64,000 bases of DNA from Gemmatimonadota bacterium (GTDB lineage: Bacteria; Latescibacterota; UBA2968; GCA-2709665): positions 1 to 64,000 of the forward strand of contig JAPPNU010000043.1 in the NCBI GenBank assembly GCA_028873695.1, written 5' to 3'. The translations under genes and the position numbers were made by a program. Positions 18,924-27,764 of this stretch are shown in pieces (within the stretch, counting starts at the first letter, position 1; every line of letters begins with the position of its first letter). The notes under the pieces were generated by a model, which made no database searches, was not told the DNA's origin, and saw only the letters and a list, made by a program, of their open reading frames with translations.

Positions 18924-19490
18924 ATGTCACGCGAAGAGGAAACGCATCCCCGATTCCTGGCGCTCCTGCGGGGTATAAACGTCGGCGGGAAGAATATCGT
19001 TCCCAAGGACGCGCTCCGTGGCTGCTTCGAGGACATGGGATTCTCCAGCGTCCGCACCTACATCCAGAGCGGCAACATTTTGTTTCGGTCGAAAGATACC
19101 GACGTGCCGGCGCTGACGGAAGCAATCGAACGCGCCCTTTCGGGACGCTTCTCATACAAGGCACGCGCCGTCGTCCTGTCCAGAAAGTCATATCGAACCG
19201 CGGTTGACGCGGCGCCCGGGGATTGGGGGCAAGACGATGAGCGGATGCACCATGCGCTCTTCACGCTGGCCGGAGCCGACCCGAAGGGCATCCTCGCCCT
19301 GCTCCCGTCGCCGCGGCTGGAGTGGGAGACCGTTACGCCAGGTCCCGGCGTGATCTACTGGTCGGTATCCAGGGCACGACCGACCCGGTCCACGTGGGTC
19401 AAGCTTCCGGCGTCGCGGGAGTATCAGAAGCTCACCGCCCGGAATCACAACACGGTATTCAGATTGAGACAACTGTTCGAGGAAATATAG
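18924..19490 (+). CDS. DUF1697 domain protein
   Basis: 188 residues from the ATG at 18924 (GGGAG about 11 nt upstream). The opening FLALLRGINVGGKN and the following MGFSSVRTYIQSGNILF are diagnostic of DUF1697. The C-terminus (WVKLPASREYQKLTARNHNT) also matches the family. Biochemical function is unknown; the proteins are small and cytoplasmic and often sit beside TfoX-like or YdhG-like genes. Here a TfoX-N gene follows after 3 bp, so the two are co-transcribed. Confidence 0.88.
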   Translation: MSREEETHPRFLALLRGINVGGKNIVPKDALRGCFEDMGFSSVRTYIQSGNILFRSKDTDVPALTEAIERALSGRFSYKARAVVLSRKSYRTAVDAAPGDWGQDDERMHHALFTLAGADPKGILALLPSPRLEWETVTPGPGVIYWSVSRARPTRSTWVKLPASREYQKLTARNHNTVFRLRQLFEEI

Positions 19491-19493
19491 AGA

Positions 19494-19823
19494 ATGGCGG
19501 GCGACGAGGAACTCGACGGCCGGATACGGGCGGTCCTTGCTGACGAGGACGGGTTCTCCGAGAAGAGGATGTTCGGCGGGGTCTGCTATATGATAGACGG
19601 CAATATGTGCGTGGGATCGTGGAAGGGGTCCCTGATCGTTCGACTCAGCAGGGCGCACCACGAGAGGACACTTGCCGAGCCGCACACGAGGCCGTTCGAC
19701 GTTACGGGCCGCGTCATGACGGGATGGGCGCTGGTTGAGGCGCCCGGGTTCGTATCGGACGAAGACCTGACGGACTGGGTGTACAGAGCCGTCGACTACG
19801 TCCGTTCGCTTCTACCAAAATGA
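19494..19823 (+). CDS. TfoX N-terminal domain protein
   Basis: 109 residues; the core (KRMFGGVCYMIDGNMCVG, then IVRLSR) matches the N-terminal domain of TfoX/Sxy. Stand-alone TfoX-N proteins like this one lack the C-terminal domain of true competence regulators and have no established role. The gene follows the DUF1697 gene by 3 bp. Confidence 0.85.
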   Translation: MAGDEELDGRIRAVLADEDGFSEKRMFGGVCYMIDGNMCVGSWKGSLIVRLSRAHHERTLAEPHTRPFDVTGRVMTGWALVEAPGFVSDEDLTDWVYRAVDYVRSLLPK

Positions 19824-19864
19824 CGGTACGTGGCTTCAACCGAATTCGCGGAAGAGTCGCTCCC

Positions 19865-20182
19865 CTATTGCATCGGCGAGAAGGAGGTTGGAATGAGGAC
19901 GTCGGAGATAACCTCGTCCACGATGGGCCCGTTGGCTTCCGTCCGCTCCCGCGCCGCGATCCAGTCGGGGTCGGCGCGGAAAGCATCCCACGCGGCTTCC
20001 ATCGCCTCTTCGCTTTCAAATTCACAGAGGTAGATCAGTTCATTGGCATCCTTACGCGTCCAGAAACCGGAGACTTTGATGCCGTGACGGTCGAATAGGT
20101 CGAACGTGATGTTTTCAAACCGGCTGAGGATATCCGGCATCCGGCCTTCCGGAACTCTGTAGATGCGGTGTTCGTAGATCAT
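19865..20182 (-). CDS. NIPSNAP family protein
   Basis: 105 residues from the ATG at 20182, selected because GGGAG lies 7 nt upstream and the domain begins at once (MIYEHRIYRVPEGRM). The ferredoxin-like alpha+beta barrel pattern ends with a conserved aromatic/acidic stretch (AAWDAFRADPDWIAARE). Members are small cytoplasmic dimeric proteins of uncertain function, often near degradative genes. Convergent with the TfoX-like gene. A mobile element is inserted about 20 bp upstream of the start and may affect its promoter. Confidence 0.85.
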   Translation of the reverse strand: MIYEHRIYRVPEGRMPDILSRFENITFDLFDRHGIKVSGFWTRKDANELIYLCEFESEEAMEAAWDAFRADPDWIAARERTEANGPIVDEVISDVLIPTSFSPMQ

Positions 20183-20200
20183 CGGAACGCTCCCTGGTGT

Positions 20201-20393
20201 AAGAAGCCGTCTTAAAATTCCCTGCGGTCTTCGCACGGCTGCAAAAGCGCCGGTCGGCGTTGGTCAAACCCACCCGTATCCAATGTATCGAGGCTGCGCG
20301 CCCCTCGCCTCTCTTAGGCGGGTTTTTCCGCCTTGACCGCCACTTTTTCGCTCGCGCTCGGGAACGCACCGGTAATTTTAAAACGATTTCTAA
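20201..20393. mobile_element. MITE-like element, copy 1
   Basis: The element body is 20204-20390 (187 bp), starting GAAGCCGTCTTAAAATT and ending AATTTTAAAACGATTTC, an imperfect 17-bp inverted repeat. It is flanked on both sides by TAA (20201-20203, 20391-20393), consistent with a 3-bp target duplication. The interior is closely similar to copy 2 at 58361 except for one variable segment. There is no transposase gene, so it would have to be moved by an element elsewhere. Confidence 0.75.
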
Positions 20394-20607
20394 AGGATCC
20401 TGAATCAAACCTGCCTGGAATGGAATCCGTATGACATGTCATGGTAAGAAGAATTCGGCCGGATCGAAAGAGGCGCCACACCCGGCCTGTGTGCATTGGA
20501 TGAACGTGGAATTCGAAAAAGCAGGCATGCGCGTTCTTTCAATTGAGACTCGACTGATGCCAGGGCAATACTCCAATTGAGCGATAGCCGGTTGCCGGAG
20601 GGCCTAC

Positions 20608-22134
20608 ATGGATTCCAGGAACGTGAGAACAGACAAACGCGGAGGCATCTGCTTCCGGGTGGACGACAACAAGCCGATTCGACAGTGGGTCGAGTTCGCG
20701 GAGGTGTTCGACCGGTACGGATTCAAGTTCTGCGCCGCGTTGTGTCCGGGGAGAATGGCCGGCGACGAAGACTATACGAGCCTGGTCAGATCGTTGCAGG
20801 ACCGGGGGCACGAAATCATGGACCACACGCCCCTTCACAGCGTTGACAAGCTCCCGCTCCCTCAAGGCGCCGACGCCGATGCCTGGCGCGCGATGCCGGG
20901 GGTCGACCACGTGGATGCAACGCGCGTCTATCTGACCTACGCCCCGATCCACGCGGCATCCCTTACGGAGTATCGCGCGGATGTTTCGGGCAACCTGATG
21001 ACGGCGCGGACGCCTCAAGACCTGAACGACGCCAACCAGACGAGATTCATCGCCGTCTACCTACCCCAAACAGGCAGCGTGTTTCGGTTCAGACAGATCG
21101 AACGATCGGGCGACGTCGTATTGGCGTTGCGCAGTTTCTGGGACGAAGACAACGTCGATCTGGGTGAGTTGCGGGACGTGGCCTACCACAAGCTGAGCAA
21201 GGCGGACGTCCGGATGACACTGGACGCCCGCAGGCTTCTGGCCGAATCGTCGCTGAAACTGTTCGAGAACCTTGGTCTTGATCGACCCCTGACGTGGATA
21301 CAGCCCGGATCGGGAGGGTGCTCCGATTTCTGGCGTGGAGACGTCAAGTCCTGTTTCGGAGACTTGTACGGATACGTGGCCGCGGCAACCTATCCCGACC
21401 GGTCATTGAAGTGCTTTAACGAGGATGATCCCGGCGGAGACAAGTGCTTCGGTATGCAGTGGGGCGACTTCAATGACGAGGCGCGGGATCTGGACTGGAA
21501 CCTGAAACGAATTGCTGACGGGATCGCCGGGCATCGCGTGCTCATCGGTCACAGCCACTTCTGGGAACACGTCATGCCGGACGACTGGGAAGGTTATCTT
21601 GAACGGGTCGACGGAATCCTGGCCTGGTGCAAGGCCAACAGGGTGCCGGTGAGGACCTACTCGAAGTGGGCGGAGGTCCTCTATCGATCGACACCGGACC
21701 CCAACGTGAATGTGATTCCCGAATTGAACGTCGATCTGAATGGTGACGGTGTTCCGGACGGTTACGATATACGGTCGGCGGAACTGGTTCAGAGTAGCGG
21801 CGTCCCCGATGCGAACGGTGCGTTCCTGTCGGTACAGAATGCCGGGACAATCTGCAAAGTAGATAGATTGGGTGGTCTGGAAAAAGGCGCGAACACCTTT
21901 TCAGTCTGGATATCCGGGCAACCAGGGGATTCCATTGAGGCAACGTTCGGGTTCTTCGAGGTCGAAACGACGGAGACGCTCGCGTTTTCGGTGAAAAACC
22001 CCGAATGGACGGAACAGCGCGCGACGGTGGGGATCCCGGACGGAGCCTCTCAGGTGAATATCTCAATTGAGTGTACGCACACCGGCGGGGGCATCCTGAA
22101 GATTGGCAGGATGCGTTTGAAAGCGCACTGTTGA
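20608..22134 (+). CDS. Polysaccharide-deacetylase-like protein with Ca2+-binding and beta-sandwich tail
   Basis: 508 residues; ATG at 20608 with GGAGGG 5 nt upstream. The N-terminus has a NodB-like layout: a DD pair (CFRVDDNKPI) and HEIMDHT, which may supply metal-binding histidines. IGHSHFWEH near residue 310 would fit a late catalytic histidine. Around residue 375 the motif NVDLNGDGVPDGYD is a calcium-binding loop of the EF-hand/dockerin type. The last roughly 120 residues look like a carbohydrate-binding beta-sandwich. No signal peptide is present despite the extracellular-style tail. Substrate unknown. Confidence 0.65.
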   Translation: MDSRNVRTDKRGGICFRVDDNKPIRQWVEFAEVFDRYGFKFCAALCPGRMAGDEDYTSLVRSLQDRGHEIMDHTPLHSVDKLPLPQGADADAWRAMPGVDHVDATRVYLTYAPIHAASLTEYRADVSGNLMTARTPQDLNDANQTRFIAVYLPQTGSVFRFRQIERSGDVVLALRSFWDEDNVDLGELRDVAYHKLSKADVRMTLDARRLLAESSLKLFENLGLDRPLTWIQPGSGGCSDFWRGDVKSCFGDLYGYVAAATYPDRSLKCFNEDDPGGDKCFGMQWGDFNDEARDLDWNLKRIADGIAGHRVLIGHSHFWEHVMPDDWEGYLERVDGILAWCKANRVPVRTYSKWAEVLYRSTPDPNVNVIPELNVDLNGDGVPDGYDIRSAELVQSSGVPDANGAFLSVQNAGTICKVDRLGGLEKGANTFSVWISGQPGDSIEATFGFFEVETTETLAFSVKNPEWTEQRATVGIPDGASQVNISIECTHTGGGILKIGRMRLKAHC

Positions 22135-22368
22135 GGATCCGGCATGCGAGCGGCGGCCGGGCGCGGCGTTGGGCACAGCACCGGAGTCAGCCGGACGAAT
22201 ATATGGCGAAGATAAAGCCCCTGGAAGGATACCATCTGCCGCAGGTTCGACAGAACCACTGGACCCGGAGTTCCGAGGCCGGGTGCGATTCCGTACCCCT
22301 CTCCTGACCGGCCGCGCGAGTCATAACCGGTTCTCGCCCACGTTGCTTCCTCCGAAAGGGACCGATCG

Positions 22369-23517
22369 ATGTCCGAAACAGCCGATGCCTATGACCTTCT
22401 GATCAGGGCCGGACGCGTTTTCTGTGCGGACGCCGGCCTGGACGGCCCGGGCGCCGTCGCGGTACGGGGTGACCGCATCGTCGCCTCCGGCCCGGACGTG
22501 AGCGGAACCGCGGGGCTGACGCTCGACTACCCGGACGCGCTGCTTCTTCCGGGTCTGGTGGACATCCACGCCCATCCGGCAAGGGGCGGTTCCCGGTTCG
22601 GCGTCGATCCCGATACGCACTTTCTGCCACGCGGGGTAACGACGTGCTTGTCGCAAGGCGACGCCGGGGCCCTCAACTGGCCGGCCTATCGCAAAGAGGT
22701 CATCCACGGTTGCCGAACGCGGGTGCGGCTTGCGCTGCATCTTTCGAAAACCGGCGAAGCGCCGCCGGACCACTGTTTCGAGCGCCTCGAGAACGCCGAC
22801 GTCGACCTGTGCGTGGAAACCGTCGCTGAAGCGGGCGAGGACGTCTGGGGCATCGCCTTCAACACGTTACTCGAACCTCGTCTCGCCCACGACCCTCGAG
22901 AGATCATGCGCCGCGGCGTCGAAGCGGCGGAACGCAGCGGGCGCCCCATCCTCTACGGACCGCGCTTCAACGTCGACTTTCCGCTCGGTGAACAACTGGC
23001 GCTCCTGCGCGCGGGAGACCTGTTCACGTACACGTTCAGCCCCCGTCCGGACAACATCATCGCAGGCAGAAGTGTGCGGCGCCCCGTATGGGAGGCCAGA
23101 GACCGGGGGGTCCTTTTCGACGGCTGCCACGGGATGCAGTCTTTCAGCTTTCCGCACGTGGAGCAGGCCATCGCCGAGGGATTCTACCCGGATACGATCT
23201 CCACCGACCAATACATCGCTCACGTTGACGCCGACCCGCCCCACCACCTGCCCAGGACGATGTCCAAGTATATCGCCGCGGGCATGCCCGAAGCGGAAGT
23301 CTTCGCGCGGGCGACGGCCAGGCCCGCCGATATATTGGGGCTGAAGGGCGAGGTCGGTACGCTGGCGCCCGGCGCGTGCGCCGATATCGCGGTGCTGCAG
23401 CGGAACACTGACGGACGCCTTTCCGACGTGCTCGGCGTTGAACGTCCCGGCGGCTCCTGGGAACCGCTGGCCACTGTGAAATCAGGCGAACTTGTGGGTC
23501 AGGACTGCCCGAATTGA
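22369..23517 (+). CDS. Amidohydrolase superfamily protein
   Basis: 382 residues. The first metal motif is LLPGLVDIHAHPARGG (H-x-H). The C-terminal composite sandwich motif reads VGTLAPGACADIAVL, as in dihydroorotase/D-aminoacylase-like enzymes. A likely metal-binding histidine lies in LFDGCHGM, and FYPDTISTDQY supplies the late aspartate. It most resembles the enzymes annotated as amidohydrolase/deacetylase (DgaE-like), but the substrate cannot be fixed. No operon partner lies within 200 bp. Confidence 0.85.
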   Translation: MSETADAYDLLIRAGRVFCADAGLDGPGAVAVRGDRIVASGPDVSGTAGLTLDYPDALLLPGLVDIHAHPARGGSRFGVDPDTHFLPRGVTTCLSQGDAGALNWPAYRKEVIHGCRTRVRLALHLSKTGEAPPDHCFERLENADVDLCVETVAEAGEDVWGIAFNTLLEPRLAHDPREIMRRGVEAAERSGRPILYGPRFNVDFPLGEQLALLRAGDLFTYTFSPRPDNIIAGRSVRRPVWEARDRGVLFDGCHGMQSFSFPHVEQAIAEGFYPDTISTDQYIAHVDADPPHHLPRTMSKYIAAGMPEAEVFARATARPADILGLKGEVGTLAPGACADIAVLQRNTDGRLSDVLGVERPGGSWEPLATVKSGELVGQDCPN

Positions 23518-23716
23518 TTCGAAATCAGTCGCCGGCAATATCAGCCGGCGAACAGCGTGATTCCCATGGTAAACGATCTTTCGACACACCTTACTTTGAC
23601 GTCCGGATTTACCGCAGGCGTCAGATCCGGACACCGTCTCCGTCGACAGGCAGGAGACAATATGCCCGGTCCACAATTGTCGCCTGCAAAACCTTTTCGA
23701 ACGGAGGAGAACCGCT

Positions 23717-24667
23717 TTGAGTCAGGAAGTAATCATGGTTGTCGGATTCTTGCTTGGCGCCTATTCCATTGTTGGAAACGACGCAATCCAGACCCTCGGG
23801 ACCTTTCTCAGTTCCAATGCCAGACGCCCCTGGTGGGTACTCTGGATCTTTGCATGCAGTATTCTGATCGTCGTCCTCGTCTACGGGTGGTGGATGCACG
23901 ACGACGTCTCCTACGGCAGGCTGGAGAAGATCCCCGAACCCGAACAATGGACCTGGATCTACTGCGTCCCTCCGTTCGTCCTGCTCCTCCTGACACGTTG
24001 GGGCATTCCCGTAAGCACCACGTTTCTCACCCTGACGATCTTTGCGCCAAAGGCGCTGCCGGCGATGCTGGTCAAATCACTCGCCGGGTATGCAACGGCC
24101 TTCATCGCGGCAATTCTGATCTATCGATGGGTCACCGGGGCGATCGAGTCCCGCTTCCACAAGACAGAGGGTCCCACGAGCGGCTGGTGGGTCGTGGCGC
24201 AGTGGTGTTCGACCGGTTTCTTGTGGAGCCAGTGGCTGATACAGGACCTGGCCAATATCTTCGTTTTCCTTCCGCGCAGTCTGACCGCGGAATGGTTCTT
24301 TCTTTCGATGGTGGTCATGCTGGCCCTGCACGCCATTATCTTCTACAACCACGGCGGCGCAATCCAGAAAGTGGTGCTCACCAAGACCAACACGACCGAC
24401 ATCCGGTCGGCCACTTTCGTCGACCTGATATACGGCATCGTATTGTTACTCTTTAAAGAAGTCAGCGAGCTGCCGATGAGCACAACCTGGGTCTTCGTCG
24501 GCCTTCTGGCCGGACGTGAAATCGCCGTTGCGTGGAATCAGCGGCACCGCAACCGCAAGGAAGTAACGCGGCTGGTTGCGACGGATTTCGCGAAAATCAC
24601 CGGCGGGCTGCTCGTCAGCATCGCACTCGCCTACCTCCTGCCCGAATTGCAGGCGATGTTCGACTGA
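23717..24667 (+). CDS. PiT-like permease
   Basis: 316 residues with about eight to nine transmembrane helices. Two inverted halves carry PiT signatures: GNDAIQTLG near the N-terminus, WGIPVSTTFLTL in the first half and ELPMSTTWVFVGLLAGRE in the second. This is the layout of PiT (PF01384) phosphate/sulfate symporters, although shorter than the classic proteins. The TTG at 23717 is supported as start by GGAGGAGA at 23703-23710. An in-frame ATG at 23735 would lack a Shine-Dalgarno. Inner membrane; the transported ion is inferred only from the family. Confidence 0.75.
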   Translation: MSQEVIMVVGFLLGAYSIVGNDAIQTLGTFLSSNARRPWWVLWIFACSILIVVLVYGWWMHDDVSYGRLEKIPEPEQWTWIYCVPPFVLLLLTRWGIPVSTTFLTLTIFAPKALPAMLVKSLAGYATAFIAAILIYRWVTGAIESRFHKTEGPTSGWWVVAQWCSTGFLWSQWLIQDLANIFVFLPRSLTAEWFFLSMVVMLALHAIIFYNHGGAIQKVVLTKTNTTDIRSATFVDLIYGIVLLLFKEVSELPMSTTWVFVGLLAGREIAVAWNQRHRNRKEVTRLVATDFAKITGGLLVSIALAYLLPELQAMFD

Positions 24668-24778
24668 CGGATCGCAGGTCAATCCAAACCTGGAAACAAA
24701 CGGGAGCGTGAACCACGGCATTGGATCCGACAGAGAACAGGCTCCGGACCGGCAGCGTGAATCAGTCATCCATTTTTA

Positions 24779-24818
24779 TCAAGATAAATCTTGACAGCTG
24801 ACTTCAAATTGGCATTAT
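24779..24818 (+). promoter_or_regulatory. Promoter and palindromic operator of the Doc-type module
   Basis: TTGACA (24791-24796) and CATTAT (24813-24818) form a sigma70-like promoter with a 16-bp spacer. A perfect 16-bp palindrome, TCAAGATAAATCTTGA at 24779-24794, overlaps the -35 element. This is the expected position of an autoregulatory operator bound by the antitoxin or toxin-antitoxin complex. Confidence 0.65.
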
Positions 24819-24845
24819 TGATGAAAAAAACGGGGTCGTTCTGCT

Positions 24846-25073
24846 ATGAACACGCCACGAGAGAAATTCTCCAGCCAGGTTGCGCCCGAGCTGTTGGACG
24901 CCATGTGGGAGATTGCCCGCAAGGAAGGGCGTCACTTTCAGGCAGTGCTGGAAGAAGCCATGCGGGAATACATTGAAAACCGCAACCGGGAGAAGCCGCG
25001 CGCGCAGGTCATGGCGCACTTTCAGGCCAGCGTGGAAAGAAACCGTCGTCTGGGTGAAATGCTTGCCAGATGA
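24846..25073 (+). CDS. Antitoxin of a Doc-type pair
   Basis: 75 residues; a compact helical protein (VAPELLDAMWEIARKEGRHF, then VLEEAMREYIENR) with a charged C-terminus. The N-terminal part could be a ribbon-helix-helix or similar DNA-binding segment, and the tail would mask the toxin. The last codons overlap the toxin start (ATGA at 25070-25073), the typical antitoxin-first coupled arrangement. It is not recognisably Phd. Assignment as antitoxin rests on position, size and the upstream operator. Confidence 0.78.
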   Translation: MNTPREKFSSQVAPELLDAMWEIARKEGRHFQAVLEEAMREYIENRNREKPRAQVMAHFQASVERNRRLGEMLAR

Positions 25074-25459
25074 CCCATGACTTCCCCACCCTGCAGGAAG
25101 TCATCGTCCTGCACGACGTCCTGATCAACACGTTTGGCGGGGCACCGGGAATACGTGATGAAGGCGCGCTCGCGTCGGCACTCATGCGGCCGCAGCTTGG
25201 GTACTATGAAAGCCTCATCGATCAGGCCGCCGCCCTCATGGAGAGCCTCGCCAACAATCATCCCTTCTTGGACGGCAACAAACGGGTGGCCTTCTTCGTC
25301 ACCGATACCTTCCTGCGTCTGAACCATCACTTTATCGACTGTGACGACGATGAGGCATACGCATTCATCGTCGGCAACCTGGAAGCCGGGTCATTCCGAT
25401 TCGCCGAGCTGAAGACGTGGCTACAGGATAAGGTTGCAGCGCTGCCCGGCGTCCGGTAG
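25070..25459 (+). CDS. doc: Doc/Fic family toxin
   Basis: 129 residues with the Fic/Doc active-site motif NHPFLDGNKR (H-P-F-x-D-G-N-K-R) near residue 64 and the preceding helix LIDQAAALMESLANNHPF. The length fits death-on-curing toxins. Doc proteins phosphorylate elongation factor EF-Tu and stop translation; all motif residues are present, so it should be active. Overlaps the antitoxin gene by 4 bp. Confidence 0.92.
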   Translation: MTHDFPTLQEVIVLHDVLINTFGGAPGIRDEGALASALMRPQLGYYESLIDQAAALMESLANNHPFLDGNKRVAFFVTDTFLRLNHHFIDCDDDEAYAFIVGNLEAGSFRFAELKTWLQDKVAALPGVR

Positions 25460-25575
25460 CCATCGACCACACGAGACGAAGTTGCGATACATGAGCTCCA
25501 AGCGGGAATCGAGCGAAGATCGGCAGGGACCAGGGAACCCTTCAGTTTCCCGGTAAACCGTCAGGGAGAATCCGG

Positions 25576-26865
25576 ATGCAATACCAGACGACGCGGACCG
25601 ACGCGCAGATCGAGGCCGCCTTTCAGGAGGCCGCCGAACAGTATGCCGCCTTTGGCGTGAACGCGCACGAAGCCGTGGAGAAGGCAGCGGGCGTGCCCAT
25701 CTCGCTTCACTGCTGGCAGGCCGACGACGTGGCGGGGTTCGAGACGAAGGACGAAGCCGTGGAGGGCGGCGGTATCATGGCCACCGGGAACTACCCGGGC
25801 CGGGCACGAAATGGGGGTGAACTGCGCGCCGATCTGAAGCAGGCGATCGACCTGTTGCCGGGGAGGCACCGCGCGAATGTCCACGCTTCCTACGGCGACA
25901 CGGGCGGTAAGGTTGTGGACCGGGACAGGCTCGAACCCGAACACTTCGCTGGCTGGATAACGTGGGCGAAGGAAAACGGCGTCGGGCTGGACTTCAACCC
26001 CACGTATTTCGCCCATCCGAAGGCGAATGACGGGTACACGCTTGCCCATCCGGACCGGGAAATCCGGGAATTCTGGGTCCGCCACGGCGTGGCCAGCCGG
26101 CGGATCGCGGAAGCGATGGGGCTTGCGCTGGACGACGTGTGCGTGAACAACCACTGGATTCCCGACGGCGCCAAGGACCATCCGGCGGACCGAATCGGAC
26201 CCCGCGAACGCCTCGTGGAATCCCTGGACGCCGTCCTGGATCCCTCGCTGGGCATCGGACCGGCCTGCGTGGACGCCGTCGAGGGCAAGCTCTTCGGCCT
26301 GGGCGTGGAAGACTACACCGCGGGCTCCAATGACTTCTACGCGAACTACGCGCTTTCACGGGGCGCGGTTCTCTGCCTGGACATGGGCCACTTCCACCCG
26401 ACGGAATCCATCGCGGACAAGATCTCCGCACACCTGCCGTTCCACGACAGGCTGCTCATCCACACCAGCCGGCCCATCCGCTGGGACTCGGACCACGTCG
26501 TTCTGTTCGGGGACGATGTACGAAACGTCTTTCTCGAGATTGTCCGCTGCAACGCCCTGGACCGCGTGTACGTGGCCCTGGACTTCTTTGACGCCAGCAT
26601 CAACCGTATCGGCGCCTACGTGATCGGCGCCCGGGCGACGCGGAAGGCCATCCTCTACGCGCTGCTGGATCCCACCCGGCAACTGCAGGATCTGGAACGG
26701 GAAGGCAAACTCGCGCAGAAGCTCGCCCTGATGGAAGACATGAAAACCATGCCCTTTTCCGCCGTCTGGGACATGACCTGCCTCAAAACCGGCGTCCCCC
26801 CCGCCGCCGCCTGGGTTCCCGAAATGGAAGCCTACGAAAACCAGGTCCTGTCAACCCGGACATAA
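25576..26865 (+). CDS. rhaA: L-rhamnose isomerase
   Basis: 429 residues, similar to RhaA over its whole length: ISLHCWQADDV, ATGNYPGRARN, WIPDGAKD, VEGKLFG, SNDFY, CLDMGHFHPTE, HTSRPIRWDSDHVV and ALDFFDASINR. These include the acidic and His residues that bind the two metals in the E. coli enzyme. It converts L-rhamnose to L-rhamnulose in the cytoplasm, the first step of rhamnose catabolism. No rhamnulokinase, aldolase or regulator lies beside it. A rhamnose source would fit the polysaccharide lyases in the window. Confidence 0.95.
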   Translation: MQYQTTRTDAQIEAAFQEAAEQYAAFGVNAHEAVEKAAGVPISLHCWQADDVAGFETKDEAVEGGGIMATGNYPGRARNGGELRADLKQAIDLLPGRHRANVHASYGDTGGKVVDRDRLEPEHFAGWITWAKENGVGLDFNPTYFAHPKANDGYTLAHPDREIREFWVRHGVASRRIAEAMGLALDDVCVNNHWIPDGAKDHPADRIGPRERLVESLDAVLDPSLGIGPACVDAVEGKLFGLGVEDYTAGSNDFYANYALSRGAVLCLDMGHFHPTESIADKISAHLPFHDRLLIHTSRPIRWDSDHVVLFGDDVRNVFLEIVRCNALDRVYVALDFFDASINRIGAYVIGARATRKAILYALLDPTRQLQDLEREGKLAQKLALMEDMKTMPFSAVWDMTCLKTGVPPAAAWVPEMEAYENQVLSTRT

Positions 26866-26966
26866 AGAAAACCGCGCAATGACATGGGAAAATCCACTCC
26901 GTTCCGCGGCCCTTTTCGGTTGCAATTCCCTTCAAGGAGATTGGGCGTTCAAGCACGTAAACTGAG

Positions 26967-27764
26967 TTATGAAATCCCTCGCGACCCTCCACTAACAACA
27001 GTGGCAAACTCATCCGGCCTCGACCAGCGAGAAACCAGGGATAGCGGCTCGACGAGCCGAAAGTCCTCATCTGCCCAGACATCCGCAGTATCATCGAACA
27101 GGGAGACGAAAGTCAACGCCTCCGGTCCCACCGCAAGGTGATTCAGATCATGCCAAGCGGCCAAAACGTGCTCGGAGACTCTATGCGCTGCCGCGCGATT
27201 CCCAGTGCTAAGTACCTGTACCAACGAGCTTTTTAACTTCGCCCTGACGTGAAAATCGACCGTCCAACCGCGTCCTGATCGGCCCGCAAGCCTCTCGGAA
27301 CGCTCGAAGCCCAACTCTCGCTCCGAGAGAAAATCAGCTACTTCATCCGTGATGGATTGGACCGACTGAGTTCGGAAAGTGAACCACAGGTCGGATACCC
27401 GAAGTGCAGCCTGAGCAACCCGTGTAACGACATTCGCCAATTGATCACTCTCACGACATCGCGCCTGAAGCATCCCGCGGTAAAACTCGATGCCATGCGT
27501 CACACAGGCATCTTCTATCAGCCGTCTCTGCTTCGGCGAACGACGTAGAGACGGTGACTGCATGCGCAGCCAACCTGTCGTCTCCGCAAGGTCGGTTACC
27601 GTCATGACGTCACCAGATGCCCTACAGAAGAGATCAATATTGTCGCCATCCGGATATAGATAGGGAGTGCGAATTCGCTGATACTCACCTTGTTCAGTAC
27701 ACGTGAACAAGGATCCGATTTCCCTCTCCAAGTTCCGACACAATTCTTCGCTGTCCATTACCAT
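26967..27764 (-). CDS. DUF1828-type protein
   Basis: 265 residues from the ATG at 27764 (GGGGA 3 nt upstream; a second ATG at 27758 is equally possible). The N-terminal part matches the DUF1828 pattern: RIRTPYLYPDGDNIDLF followed by VTDLAETTGWL. The C-terminal half (VDFHVRAK near the middle) resembles the DUF1829 region. Function unknown; such proteins appear in mobile and defence regions. It overlaps the 3' end of the upstream gene by 7 bp, so both are made together. Confidence 0.7.
   Translation of the reverse strand: MVMDSEELCRNLEREIGSLFTCTEQGEYQRIRTPYLYPDGDNIDLFCRASGDVMTVTDLAETTGWLRMQSPSLRRSPKQRRLIEDACVTHGIEFYRGMLQARCRESDQLANVVTRVAQAALRVSDLWFTFRTQSVQSITDEVADFLSERELGFERSERLAGRSGRGWTVDFHVRAKLKSSLVQVLSTGNRAAAHRVSEHVLAAWHDLNHLAVGPEALTFVSLFDDTADVWADEDFRLVEPLSLVSRWSRPDEFATVVSGGSRGIS

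Noticed and set aside
20115..20408. Minus-strand frame reading KLPVxSRARAKKWRSRR, also present at 58370-58579
   Set aside because: It lies across the mobile element ends in both places; the shared protein sequence only reflects the repeated DNA, and the frame differs outside it.
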